Positions 1 to 11,308 of a DNA stretch of 64,000 nucleotides are shown here, in pieces; the stretch's first letter is position 1, and the number at the start of each line of letters is the position of its first letter. Made by a program: the position numbers and the translations under genes. Source of the stretch: Nepenthes gracilis (taxonomy: Eukaryota > Streptophyta > Magnoliopsida > Caryophyllales > Nepenthaceae); NCBI GenBank assembly GCA_033239525.1, contig BSYO01000038.1, positions 8,311,041-8,375,040 of the forward strand, in the 5' to 3' direction. The notes under the pieces are model-generated. The model was not told the origin of the DNA and made no database searches. It worked only from the letters and a program-made list of their open reading frames with translations.

Positions 1-3000
1 GGGCATTGTTTCCTCTTCATTATTCAAAACAATATGCATTGGGATTATGAAATTGTTGAATACTTTTTATTTGTGACTATTATATTTTGATCCTAAAATG
101 AATTGTGGCTGGTGATTCAATCTTAGTATTTTTATTGTTATTTAGATCATAAATATGTTTATGTTTTTCTATTAAAATTATTTTTGGGTTGCATTTATCT
201 TCTTTAATCATACATTTACGTATTTAAATTAAACTATATAAATTATTATTTTAAATTTAGACATTTATTTCAATTATAAGATGCATTAGACTAATCTATA
301 TTAACCGTCTATGTATTTATTTATAAATATATTAAAATCTATATTAGACGGCTCCAATTTTTTTAAAATATTTTTTTTTATTTTTATAATTTTTTTTTAA
401 ATTGGAGCTGTCAGATGATAAATCTGACGGCTCTCGTCAACGTCGGAGGGGCAATGGCCACTGAAAAATCAAATACATTAAACCCTTTTTTTAAAAATTA
501 AATATAAAAATAAAAAAAAAAATAAAAAAATAACTAAAAATATTTTTTTTATATATAAAATGTGGCCGTTGGATTGAAAAATCCAACGCCCACTGACACG
601 TCGCAAGGGGCTGCGATGCGTACCCCAAATATTTAAAATTTAGAGTTTTTAAATTTAATATTTTTATTCATAAAGTCTAAAAAAGGCAAACCAAATAAAT
701 TAAACAGACAAATGTAATATTTTTTAGTTTTAGTATATATATATTCAAATATAAATATTTATTTAGACAGATAAATATGAGTAATCTTATAGGTTTTTAG
801 TATATCATAAAATTATATTTAATTTTTATATATGAAATTATACTATATTTTTCAATCATAGTTATAAATAAATTTTAACTTAAGTAAAACAAAACAGTTA
901 AGACCAAGCTGAAAAAAGAGTCAACATATATAATATAAGAATTTTATGTTATTAAAAAAATTTATATAAATTATTAGAATTATTATATTATGTCATGATT
1001 TTATAATAAGGAAATAAACAGTATACATGTACCTGAATTAATACATGAATTTCCTTTCTTGAAATAATTGGAATCAATTTCTTACCCTTTACTTTTATCT
1101 GTCTTTCATCATGAGATTATACAGAATTTATGAGAAGAGTCATAAATTATGAGAATTTTTCTGTGATAACTTCTTAAATCAAAGATAATTAAAATTTTTT
1201 TAAACATTTTCAATCTAAATCTAAAAAATCATCTCACTTTATTTAGAAAAGCCATCACTAAGAATCTCAATTAATATCAGACAATTTTTTTTTTTATATA
1301 GAAAATGAAGATAACTGATATCTTTATTACAAAAATGTCACTTTTCTATCAAAAATTAAACTAATTAAAAAAATTTTAAAAAATATATAACAAAAATTAT
1401 ATAAGATTACAACATTTAATTATTTTAATAAGTTATTAATTATTTGTCATATTATATGAGATAATTTTAACATAAAATTTACTCTAAAGTTGAAATTGCT
1501 CCTATACTTTTATGATATTTGGAAAATTCTATCCTATGTAATAAAGTCACCAAATCATCTAAGAAAAATTGTGAAAAAAACATGTATTATGAAATGAAGA
1601 AAGTTGGGTTTATATTAGTTGAAAAATTACAAATTGGCATATGAAAATAGGCCACTCATGCATAAATAAGATATGCTTTTGTAGAAATAAATATAATTGG
1701 TAGTAAAATATTAAAATTTGATTTTAGTTTAGGCTTTGGACATAACATTATAATTGATTCTATCTGTACTTTAGCATAAGTAAATTATGCCTATGATAGA
1801 TCCTGAATAGACTAAAACAGAAAGTAAAATTTCGCTTTCAATTATAGTATATTTATAGCAATGTTAAGTAAACAAAATGGTCAAATTTTGTAGACATTAT
1901 ATTATAAGTTTTAAACATCTTAATAAGTAATTATAATATCCATAAGAATATAAAAGTTATATGAGAATAAATAAACAAAAAGAAACAAATTAGATTGTAA
2001 AGATTAGAGCTTTTGATGTATATGCCCCTCAGAAATAAGGCTAAGCTTCTTTATGACTAAAAGTCTTCATTTATATTGCAAAATATTATAACACAAAATA
2101 TTATATGCCAAATACAAATACATAAATGAGTAGAAGTAGCCATAAGTTGATGACAAATGTGTCCGAGCTTTATTAAAATGATAGTTTAGTGCAAAAAATT
2201 AGTATGATGAGATATGAAAAATGTTAAATATGTACAATTTTATTAGTATAATGCATTAAAATATGATACGGACTATGAATCCATATTTGACCCGATAAAT
2301 ATCAAATTGAACTCTTAAACATTCTAACCCAAATTTTGCTCACCTAAACCAAAACAAGATGTCAATGCAACGATACTTGTTTCTCAATTTATTATTAAAT
2401 GCTCAAGTCAGAATTACTATAGTCAAATTAGAAGGCAAATAAGGAAATAAAGTGAAAATATTTCTTATGTGTTATTGAATAACCTTCCAATCTCTAGTAC
2501 TGGTTTGAATATTGCAAAACTTGTTATTGAATAAGTGTTGAAGACATTGCGAAGAGTTTGACCGTTCTAAATTCAATAGTTATAGTTGATAATCGATGCC
2601 ATACCTACTTTTAGTTGTTCATCATTTATGTGCTTAATGTGTTTGCATAAATTTTTATCCATATTGATTTTTATTGTATATATTTTGACAAAAATTAATT
2701 TCTTTTTTTTATTGAGATTATGTATTATTCATATTGGTTTTATTTTTATATTTATTTATTTTTTTAATATTTTTGTAGAATTAAATTGGGTCTTATTAAT
2801 ATTACAGTTGGTACTATAATTTAAGATCAACTTTAAAATGAAGTGTGATTAGGAGTTTGATTATTTTAAAAATTCATAATATGAGTTTAATACCAGTTAT
2901 TTTTTATTCAATATTTAACTCTCTTAAAAATAGGGAAACATATCCATTGTATTATTAAAATTATTTATTTATTTATTTTCAAAAGATTTTTTTAAGTTTT

Positions 3001-3793
3001 ATTTTGGTATTAATCATATATAAGCTAAAGTTTTTAGCATGTTAATTAACTTTAGACTCATATTTTAATATAATGATATTAAAAAATTCAAATATCTAAA
3101 TATTAAAGTTAAGCCGTTGAGGTCTACTTTTTATAGACTATACAATAACTTTGGTAAATATATTACATTTAATAGTTAATTTTAAATTAAAATTAAGGAT
3201 AAAAATAATATAAGAATAAATCCAAATAATACAATAAAATGAAATTAAGGTAACTTTTTTTTTAAATAAGATATCTTACCCTTCATAAATAATATATCTA
3301 TGAGTTTACATAAAAAAATAATTTTATTTATATATTTATTTATAATTTATTCATATATTATTATTTATTTGTAATATGCACTAAAATCCATAAAAAATTT
3401 AAATAGATACTATATGTATAAAGTAAATTATATGTTAGTTATAAATAAGTAAGATAAGTGGCCTTACTTGAGGTAATAATTATAATGAATGGGATTTAAA
3501 TCAAAAAATTAAAGTTAAATCTAACATAATATTTTTCATCTACAATATGAAGCCAACCCATAAGGCTTAAAATTGAATAAAAAATAGTAGTTTAAGTGAT
3601 GTTTTAATTTATATCTAATCAAAATAAAATATAAAATTATTATTTTTAATCTTGAAGAGAGATTTTAACAATATTAATTAAATAAGTCTAAAAAAAAATG
3701 TATAACTCATACTGAACATTCTAATTAAAACTGCCTAAAAAACTACCAAAATAAGGTCAGAGTGCCATTATAAGGAAACCCTTTGAGATTTAA
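1..3793. other. AT-rich intergenic region, no gene seen
   Basis: This stretch is very AT-rich and shows no convincing coding sequence. The longest open frame (77 codons at 2586-2819 on the plus strand) is low-complexity, made of Phe, Ile and Leu from T-rich codons, and has no family resemblance. Between about 349 and 414 there is an imperfect inverted repeat (GGCTCCAATTT pairing with AAATTGGAGC), and at 568-589 a short hairpin (GTTGGAT pairing with ATCCAAC). Together with the GC-richer stretch 420-625 these look like remains of a small foldback element, but clear ends and target duplications are not visible. Confidence 0.6.
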
Positions 3794-3982
3794 GAGGCAC
3801 TTTGACACCACTGTCATATGACGACACGTATGATAGCCGTTGGATATAAATCTAATGATACCCATTAATTCTTTTTATTTTTAATATTTTTAATTTTTTT
3901 ATAATAAATAAATGCTGCCATTGAATTTATATTTGGCGGCTATCATATAACGTCGTATGATAGTCGTGTCACAGTGCCCCTC
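3794..3982. mobile_element. MITE-like foldback element, about 190 bp
   Basis: The two ends are inverted repeats of each other. GAGGCACTTTGACAC at 3794-3808 pairs with GTGTCACAGTGCCCCTC at 3966-3982. The complementarity continues inward through the CGTATGATAGCCGTTGGAT side and its counterpart GGCGGCTATCATATAACG. The middle is AT-rich and non-coding. This architecture (short, long terminal inverted repeats, no ORF) is typical of miniature inverted-repeat transposable elements. The family was not identified and no clear target site duplication was found. Confidence 0.6.
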
Positions 3983-6360
3983 TGCTCACCTTCTGATGGG
4001 TTATAAAAATCATTCCATTTAAGAGATTGATTTTTCAGGATTTTGAATTGTTAGACCTGCTATATCCAAGCGATAAAATAATCAATTAAGAAAGTAAACT
4101 TGGCCAAAATGATCACATCATCCATAAACTAAACATGTCATTTAAGAAGGCAATTTCTTCAACCCAACTGCTCTAAGGAAATTCACCAGATCCACGATAT
4201 TTCAAATTACAGTGAATTTCAACTTTAAAGAAACGTGTCATAGAGGTGTGGCATGACTTGCTTGAATTGAATGTTTAAATCTAAGAAGTTATCAGAATGT
4301 GCCAATGTTGAAAAATCTCAAGACAATTATCCAAAAATAGTTAAGAAAAGAGGGATTCCACGTAGATTTGAGGAGGAGAAGTAGGATCCTACTTTTTTTT
4401 TTTTAGAACTATTGAATCAAAATCTAATGGTCAATATTTAAAAAATAAAAAATATTAATATTTATTGAATATTAAGTTAAATATTAAAAATATTTTTTAA
4501 TAAAAAAATTATTTATATGTTATTATATAGTGTTTAAATTTTAACCGTTGAATTTTTTAAAATTGATGATGTGGATAAGAGAAACAGAATCCTCCACTGC
4601 GGTCCCACGTTGTAAATAAGAAATTATATACGTGTCATAGGTCAAAAATGTGGGATAGTTTTTCTAAACTTCTATAATTATGGGATCTCATTATTTGAAA
4701 TGGATATTTTTGACTTGATATTAATCAATTCTTATAAAATTAAATTATAAAAATATAAGTCTCATAATATTTAAGTGATTATGAGTTTATCATTTTAAAA
4801 GATTATTTGAACTGATTTAGGAAAAAAATTTCTCAAATTAAATTTAAATTTATGATATATATTATTAATATTAATATAATAATTAATATCAAATTATACT
4901 GACAAAATATTCAAATATATAATTGATTGATTAATCTTAAATGAGCTTTGAAATAATTTTTCAACTAGAAGTTTAAAAATATAAATATTTTAGCTCTCAT
5001 ATCTAAAATAAAATAATATAAATGAGGTGATCTTAGAATATTTTTATAAGAATAACACCACTCATTACACTATAGGAGTTAATTATATCCAAAGTTATTA
5101 TCTAAGGAGAATTTAAAGAATTTATTTTCCATAAATAATAAGAAACTCTTCCATAGATAGAAAATATTATAGAAAAGGAAACCCCTTATTTTAATTATTA
5201 TTAAAAATAGTAAACTTATTATCTTCTTACTTTAAAAAAAGGGTTATCATTACTCAATTCTCGTAAAGAATTGCCATATCAGGGAATATGATATTAATTG
5301 TTTAAAGAATATACTGGTCATAGATACTGAAAGAACATTACCTATCTATTAAATACAAGCCTTTTGTGGACTGAAGAACATGAGGGCTAGTTCTATTTCA
5401 CCACTTTCTAATGGGGCTAGTAGACTTAAAAGCTCGAGTAGTGATTATAAGAATACAGATAATTTTCTATCTTAAGATAATTTATTCATGTCTAAAATTA
5501 GCTAGCAAAGAATTTATTCTAGTCCAATTCAGCCTTAAGATTTCAATAGAAAAAATTTTTGGGTATGAAGCAAATATCACAGTATAACAAGCTACTCTTA
5601 TGCCTATTTAGAATTCTTATCAAATTTCGACCAGTACTCACAGTCTTACCGGATAAGAGATTTCACAGTATTCCAAGGGCTAAGAATTTAAGTTGACTCA
5701 ACCAGATCTCCAGTCTCATTCAGCTCTATCTAAACTTTATTGTTGATAATAAAATATAACAGTGATAACCGATCAATAGAGAATAATGATCGGTTCGTTG
5801 TAAATTAAATAATGATTAAATTTTTATCAAATTAAACCAAAATCATTAATTGGGATAAATAAGATTAAATTGTTAATTTATTGGTTGATTTAATTGAACA
5901 GTTTTATATGATTTGTAGTATTAAATCGACTAGTCTAACAATTGTTTATTTAATTTTGTATAATTATATTAACATTAAATAAATAAGTAATAATATTAAT
6001 ATAATAATATTAATAATATTTCAAATATATTTTAATATAATATAATCAATATTGTGAAAATAATTAGCAAAAAATTCATAAAGATTTACATAAGAAAAAT
6101 TAATACCAATTAACAATTACATCAATATCAAATTTAAATAAGTCTGTAATATTTAGATAATAAAAAAATAAAAATATTATTTATTTTAAAAAATTTATTA
6201 GAACAAATTAAAAATAAAATTTAAAACAATAAATATTACTTGATATAATTTAATTAAAATATTTTTAGTATTTAATTTAATATTTAAAAAATTTAAAATA
6301 TTTATTTATACAATTTTATTTTTTGTAAAATTTTAAAATTTATTTGTTAAATTTTTTATC
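3983..6360. other. AT-rich intergenic region with a possible second foldback repeat
   Basis: No gene is supported. At about 4383-4592 an imperfect foldback has ends resembling GTAGGATCCTAC and AGAATCCTCC, with a TAACCGTTGAA core. Similar sequence (GGATCCTA, a CAGTTGAA-type core, TAGGATC) recurs inside all three repeat A copies at about 14782-14907, 27419-27543 and 57970-58112, so it is probably a small dispersed element. The rest, including 5240-5760, has slightly higher complexity but every frame is broken. The 300 bases before 6360 are almost pure A/T. Confidence 0.5.
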
Positions 6361-6629
6361 ACGTAGATGCCACGACTCGTTCTGTAGAATATCTCGCCGT
6401 CCACGTGGCAAATTCTGTAACGGCTCTTATTTTTTTTATTTCATTTTAACGATGCATTCGTTACCTTAGCCACTGCTACATTTTCTCTGTCCACCTCCTT
6501 CGCTCTCCTCTCGTCGTTTGCTCCATCGCCGTTCTTCGACGAAGTTTCTCTTTCATTGTTCGCCCTGTCTCTCCAATCTCTTTTCCCTGCGTAAACCTAG
6601 AAGTTAGTCCTCGTTTCATTGGATTCAAA
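6361..6629 (+). promoter_or_regulatory. Presumed ferritin promoter and 5' leader with a G-box
   Basis: Base composition changes sharply from A/T-rich to mixed at about 6360, shortly before the ferritin start. A G-box (CCACGTGGC, core CACGTG at 6402-6407) lies 220 bases upstream of the ATG, and a CACGACTCG stretch lies at about 6371. G-boxes bind bHLH and bZIP factors. Ferritin promoters in other plants respond to iron through a different short element that I do not see as a clean match here. The leader is CT-rich (6480-6590). No strong TATA box is visible, and the transcription start is not known. Confidence 0.45.
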
Positions 6630-9600
6630 ATGCTTCTAAGATCATCTTCAACTTTCTCTGTCCTCAACAGCATTGGCGACAACCACACCTTTTCGAACGC
6701 TTCTGCTTTTCATTCGTCGAACTCCGAGAACCTGTGTTCCATTCTGCGATTTTCATCGGCGAAAACCGTGAATCGATTCGTTGTTTCTGCGTCGCGGGAG
6801 GCGGATAGCCGGCCTCTCACCGGCGTTGTCTCTGGTCTGTTTGAAGAAGTGAACAGAGAGCTTTCCATGGTACCTACTGTTCCTCAAGTCTCTCTCGCTC
6901 GTCAGAAGTACTCCGACGAGTGTGAAGCCGTCATCAATGAGCAAATAAAGTGTGCTTCTCCTCTTTTTAGGCTTCGTCCGAGCATTCAGTATTTGCGATT
7001 TGTTAAATTTGCTTAGGTGTTTCTGTTTACGAAATAAAGTTGCGGTGTGAAAAATAGTTTCTAGGTTATAGTTTGTAGAAAGTAGATTTATTTTCAATTT
7101 CTCTCACCAAATATATTTTTCCCCTTGATTTGAACTTCGTCAGTATTACTTCTAGTTCAGCTACTCTGCTTTCTTTGATTTGTATTATGTGCATCATAAT
7201 TTTTCCATGTCTGTGATGCGTTCGTCCCTCTCTGCAACTTGTAGTTTAGCTTTACTGCACTGCGATCATCAACATTTACACAAAACCAAAGGGGAAGGGG
7301 AGTTCAGGCGAAAGGAACAGAGGGAAAAAGGGAGAAGAAGGAGAGACAGAGAGAGAGATTTAGGGAAGATTCGAGAGAAAGAGAGAAGTGGAAATGCTGT
7401 CTACTTCTGCATTAGCTGGCCCCCATTATAAACCGCACAGTGCAACAGAAATTGGAAGAAACGAAAAGTGAAACCGAAAGTGTGTGGGAAGTGAAATGCA
7501 CGTGTAACCCATGGACAGTATATACGTGTATATGAGTGTATAATGCATGCCGTATGAGTATGAGTATGTATCTGCCAAATACAGTGAAGCAAAGGTTAAA
7601 CAAAGTCTCGGAAACATCGCGGTGGCTGAATAGACCGGGAACTTCTCCTCAGTCCCGGCTGGTGATCGGTGGTGTTTATGTTATCAGCAATAAGGCCCGT
7701 AACAGTCTGCTTGTTTCTGTATTATTTTTCTGTTTTCTTTTATTATTTTTCTGTTTCCTCTGTTTCATTATTTCATTCTTCATCTTGTGTAATTTGTTAA
7801 ATGTTTTTATCTCTGTGAAAAATTTACTGGAGTACTCTAATTATTTATTTATTTGTATAATTGATTCTGAATATTCTCGATTTCTCATTGCAGTGTGGAA
7901 TACAATGTCTCGTATGTTTATCATGCCATGTTCGCCTACTTTGATCGGGACAATGTCGCTCTCAAGGGTCTTGCCAAGTAATTCAATTAAAATGCTCTTC
8001 GATTCCTGAAAATTTTTAGCTGTAATGAAGCTTTGTTTTAGCAATTGAATTATGTTTCTTTTTTTATGGGTAGATTGTTCAAGGAATCCAGCGAAGAGGA
8101 AAGGGAGCATGCTATAAAACTTATGGAATACCAGGTGCCTGACAACTTGCACCTTTGGCTTGTAGTGTATTCCAGTGTGTGAATTTCAGAGTATGATCAA
8201 ATTTAAATGTGAATTCCCCCCCCTTTTTGGTTCATTATTTCTATTTTTCTGTATAATAGAACAAGCGTGGTGGGAAGGTTAAGCTGCAAACTATATTAAT
8301 GCCCCTTTCTGAATTCGACCATGCCGAGAAGGGAGATGCTCTGTATGGTGAGATTTAATTTTCAACTATAGATGTTCCATTAATTTGGATCTTTCCGTAC
8401 GAGTGATGATATGTTGTCTTAGAATGTGGATTGCACTTTCTTTGGCTATTGTGTAAAGACCTTGTGCAAATGTTGACCTAGATATTCGTTGGTCTTTTAT
8501 ATATAATTTATGGGAAAACGTGGTGAGTCACTACTAAATTTCGCAGTCATTATTTATCCCATTTGTACCAAACATACTCACTTCTCTATCGTGGCTTATG
8601 TTTTTACCCCACTAAATACAAATTATAACTGGGAATTTGGTTATAAAGTATTCCACTTCATTGGTTTGAAGTACTTGAGCCCTCTCCCTGCCGACTTAAT
8701 AAATTTATTACATCGAGGACTACTTAAGATTTTGACTTCATTCTGAAGCTTCCATATAGTAGACTTGGATCAATGACTTGAATATGTGGTTTGTAAAGAA
8801 ATATTTCTTAATGTAAAAAACAATTTATGTAAAGAAATAGTTAGTGGTATGACTCGAATATATGTAAATAAATAATTCTCCTCTATAAGAATATGTGGTA
8901 TTACCTCACTCTTTATAATGATAGAATTTTTTCCCTTAATATGGAACTTGGGGTACATAAATCAAGGGAAAATTTTATTATATAGTATAAGTCTTTACAT
9001 GTGCACTTGTTCCCCGTAATATACTTGTATCCAAGAGTGAGTGACATTGTGACATACATATTCCAGATTTGACAATTACACAGGATTTCTACATTTTTTC
9101 CCCTTTTCTATGTAAAACCTCACCAAGAATCTCTACTTAAATCAAGGAAAAGTTTTATTAAATAGAAGTCCTTACATATGCACTTGTTCCTTATTATACA
9201 CTCGCATCCAAGTATGAGTAATATATACATCTCCCAGAATTGAAAATAACTAGGAATTTCTACATTTTCTGCCCTTTTCTATGTAAAACCACGCCAAGAG
9301 TTTCCTTGTATTTGTTTCTGTTTAACTGAGTTAAGACCAAGATTAGGGAGAAGCGTAGAACAGATGAATATTCAAAGCCGTATTTGTAATCTTAATCTTG
9401 TGCATGAAATTGAAATACTTGCTCAGATGCCTTATTTTCCCTAAAGTGTAATAATGCCTAGTGGAGCACTGCTTTTTGGTTAGTATGATTTAGCTCATTG
9501 TTCCTGGTCTTGGTGTAGCCATGGAGCTGGCATTGTCGCTGGAGAAGCTAACCAATGAGAAACTTTTGAACCTCCATAGTGTAAGACATCTTAACTGCTT

Positions 9601-11308
9601 AAGCTTTCACATATATCTGTTTAGTAACTTCTGCTTAATGGATGCTTACTTGATGAGTAATGTTATCTGAGAATTCAAGTTTTATCCTTACACCTGATAG
9701 GGGTGAATCTGTGTAAATATAGTAGAATTGAAATTTTGCTTGATAATTCAATAAACCTAAAGAATTATCAGTGTTAAATAAATCAATTAAAATACAAAAA
9801 GATTATTTATGCAACAAGATCCAATAATAAAATGTAGAATAAGAACTCAAGATCTTGGTGAATATGTGTAATATAGTGGAATTACAAACTTACGCAATAA
9901 TTCAATGCACCAAAGGTTAGTAGCTGTGCAAGATATATCATTTAAAGCGCAACATGATCACATGCAATAAGATATGATGGTAAAATGTTGAATAATTACT
10001 CAAAGGCTTAGTGATTGAAGAAAATTTATGAACAAATTGTTCAAGGGAAAAATGCTCAATTAGTCACAAATTGGAAAATCTATTATGTGAAAAGAGCTAA
10101 CCTAGGCTTGTGGTGAAGACGCATTAGAAATAGCTTTCAAATTTGCATACCAGCTGCAAAACCAAAACTCTGGAGCTCTCACCATGAATTTTTCCTGTAC
10201 AAACTCGTTCATGAGTGGTGGAACTCCGTCATGCTTGGCACCAAAGAACACAAAAAGCTAATGGATTTGGATTGAGTGCTATTTTGTGATGGAGAGAATT
10301 TCAGAAGCTTCAAGGACAAACATCACTAAAAAAAAATGGAATTCTTTGAGCAATGATGATCCGATCTTTAGGAAAAATACTCAATGGACAGATTTTAACT
10401 CCACTTCACCTCAATGACAAATTTCTCAGTATGTATCAATTTATGAGAAGGCAGGAAAACAATTGTAGAGGGGTGCATAGTGGGAAAGACTTAGTTGTCG
10501 CTTGAGGGCTGGTTGATCACGAGCATTAGCATTTGTCACTTTAGCAGCTGTCTTGCACCGGTCAAGTGGGAGCATTTTGCCTTGTCTGTCTCTCAAGCTC
10601 ACGTCAAGCATGCATATAGCATGAGCATTCTACCACTTAAGCTCCTTCGCACAGCACCTATTGAGCAACCCAGCCGCTCGGTCTTTGGTTGAAATTGGGT
10701 TGAGCATTGTTCAACCTTCCAAATTCAACGTCCTATGACTGGCGACTCTAGTACATCATGTTGTTTCCCTCGTTCACGTGGAATTTTCCAACTCAAAATC
10801 ACCTAAAATCATATTCTGGGATTCTGCAGTTGCAAATTCTTCAGTTCAAGCAAATATGATTGTGCTGACAATTCTTTTCTCAACTCTGTGAATATCAGGT
10901 GGCTGAAAAAAGCAACGACGTGCAATTGCAAGAATTCATTGAGAGCGAGTTTTTAAATGAGCAGGTAATAAAAATTAATGGCTGATTGAAGTTTATTAAT
11001 TTTTGGTGGCCTGAAAAGGTATTCTAAAGATACACAGTTGTGTCTTCTTGACAAGTTGTATTTATCTATTATCCCTCTTTTAAGGTGGAAGCTATCAAGA
11101 AAATCTCTGAATATGTTGCTCAGCTTAGAAGAGTGGGCAAGGGACATGGTAACCACTGAGATTCCAAACTTTTTTCAAATCGATACAGATTTGTTTCTCT
11201 CAGTAATAAATCATTTTGTTTGGTTTATCATCATCAGGTGTATGGCACTTTGATCAGATGCTTCTTCACGAGGAGGGTGCTGTTGTAGATGGTGGTGCTG
11301 CCGCTTGA
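6630..11308 (+). CDS. Plastid-type ferritin, eight exons
   Basis: This encodes a plant ferritin, the 24-subunit shell that oxidises Fe(II) and stores iron, normally in plastids. The exons I infer are 6630-6949, 7894-7977, 8074-8134, 8260-8347, 9519-9580, 10899-10964, 11085-11148 and 11238-11308. All introns are GT-AG, and the 816 bases give 271 residues and a TGA. Residues 1 to about 52 are Ser-rich and resemble a transit peptide. Residues about 53-85 resemble the plant-specific extension ([24 protein letters not shown]). The four-helix core follows, with ferroxidase residues Glu109, Tyr116, Glu144 and His147 in EEREHA and Gln227 in NEQVEAI. Eight exons is the usual plant ferritin structure. 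One oddity is Ile149 where the family has Glu (EREHAEK). The C-terminal tail, ending GGAAA, is also unusual. The start is the first ATG of exon 1 and matches the MLL-type start of other plant ferritins. The gene looks intact. Confidence 0.96.
6950..7893 (+). other. Ferritin intron 1 with a GA-rich tract
   Basis: This 944-base intron separates the codon for Asn107 between its second and third bases. It contains a strongly purine-rich tract at about 7290-7390 (many GAGA and GGAAG runs), followed by a TATAAA-like sequence near 7425 and ACACAC/GTGTG-like dinucleotides around 7440-7560. Several short frames on both strands cross it but none resembles a known protein. GA-rich tracts are common in plant first introns and leaders. 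Whether it has a regulatory role cannot be judged here. Confidence 0.5.
8959..9303. repeat. Tandem duplication, 180-base period, in ferritin intron 4
   Basis: AAATCAAGG at 8959 recurs at 9139. The sequence that follows (TTTTATTA, AGTC-TTACAT, GCACTTGTTCC, ATCCAAG, GGAATTTCTACATTTT, CCCCTTTTCTATGTAAAACC) recurs in the same order with scattered substitutions and short gaps. The two copies are therefore about 180 bases each and lie head to tail. They lie wholly within the intron between exon 4 and exon 5 and do not affect coding. Confidence 0.85.
9690..10860. mobile_element. Probable inserted repeat within ferritin intron 5
   Basis: Intron 5 (9581-10898, 1318 bases) is much longer than the other ferritin introns except introns 1 and 4. 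Its interior changes character: it contains a GGGGTGAAT-type edge at about 9700 and a GC-richer block at 10480-10780 with no coding frame related to ferritin. The block looks like LTR or other repeat sequence rather than ordinary intron, and a 65-codon frame at 10495-10692 is not recognisable. The boundaries and class are uncertain. I saw no protein domain, clear terminal repeat or target duplication. Confidence 0.35.

Noticed and set aside
2586..2819. 77-codon frame in T-rich DNA
   Set aside because: Low-complexity Phe/Ile/Leu composition in AT-rich DNA with no family resemblance and no gene context.
6753..7097. 114-codon minus-strand frame over ferritin exon 1
   Set aside because: It is the shadow of the ferritin coding frame and continues into intron 1 with no recognisable domain.
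7401..7617. Three overlapping minus-strand frames with His/Tyr-rich repeats
   Set aside because: They come from GTGT/TATG-like dinucleotide repeats in ferritin intron 1. The three mutually overlapping frames are compositional.
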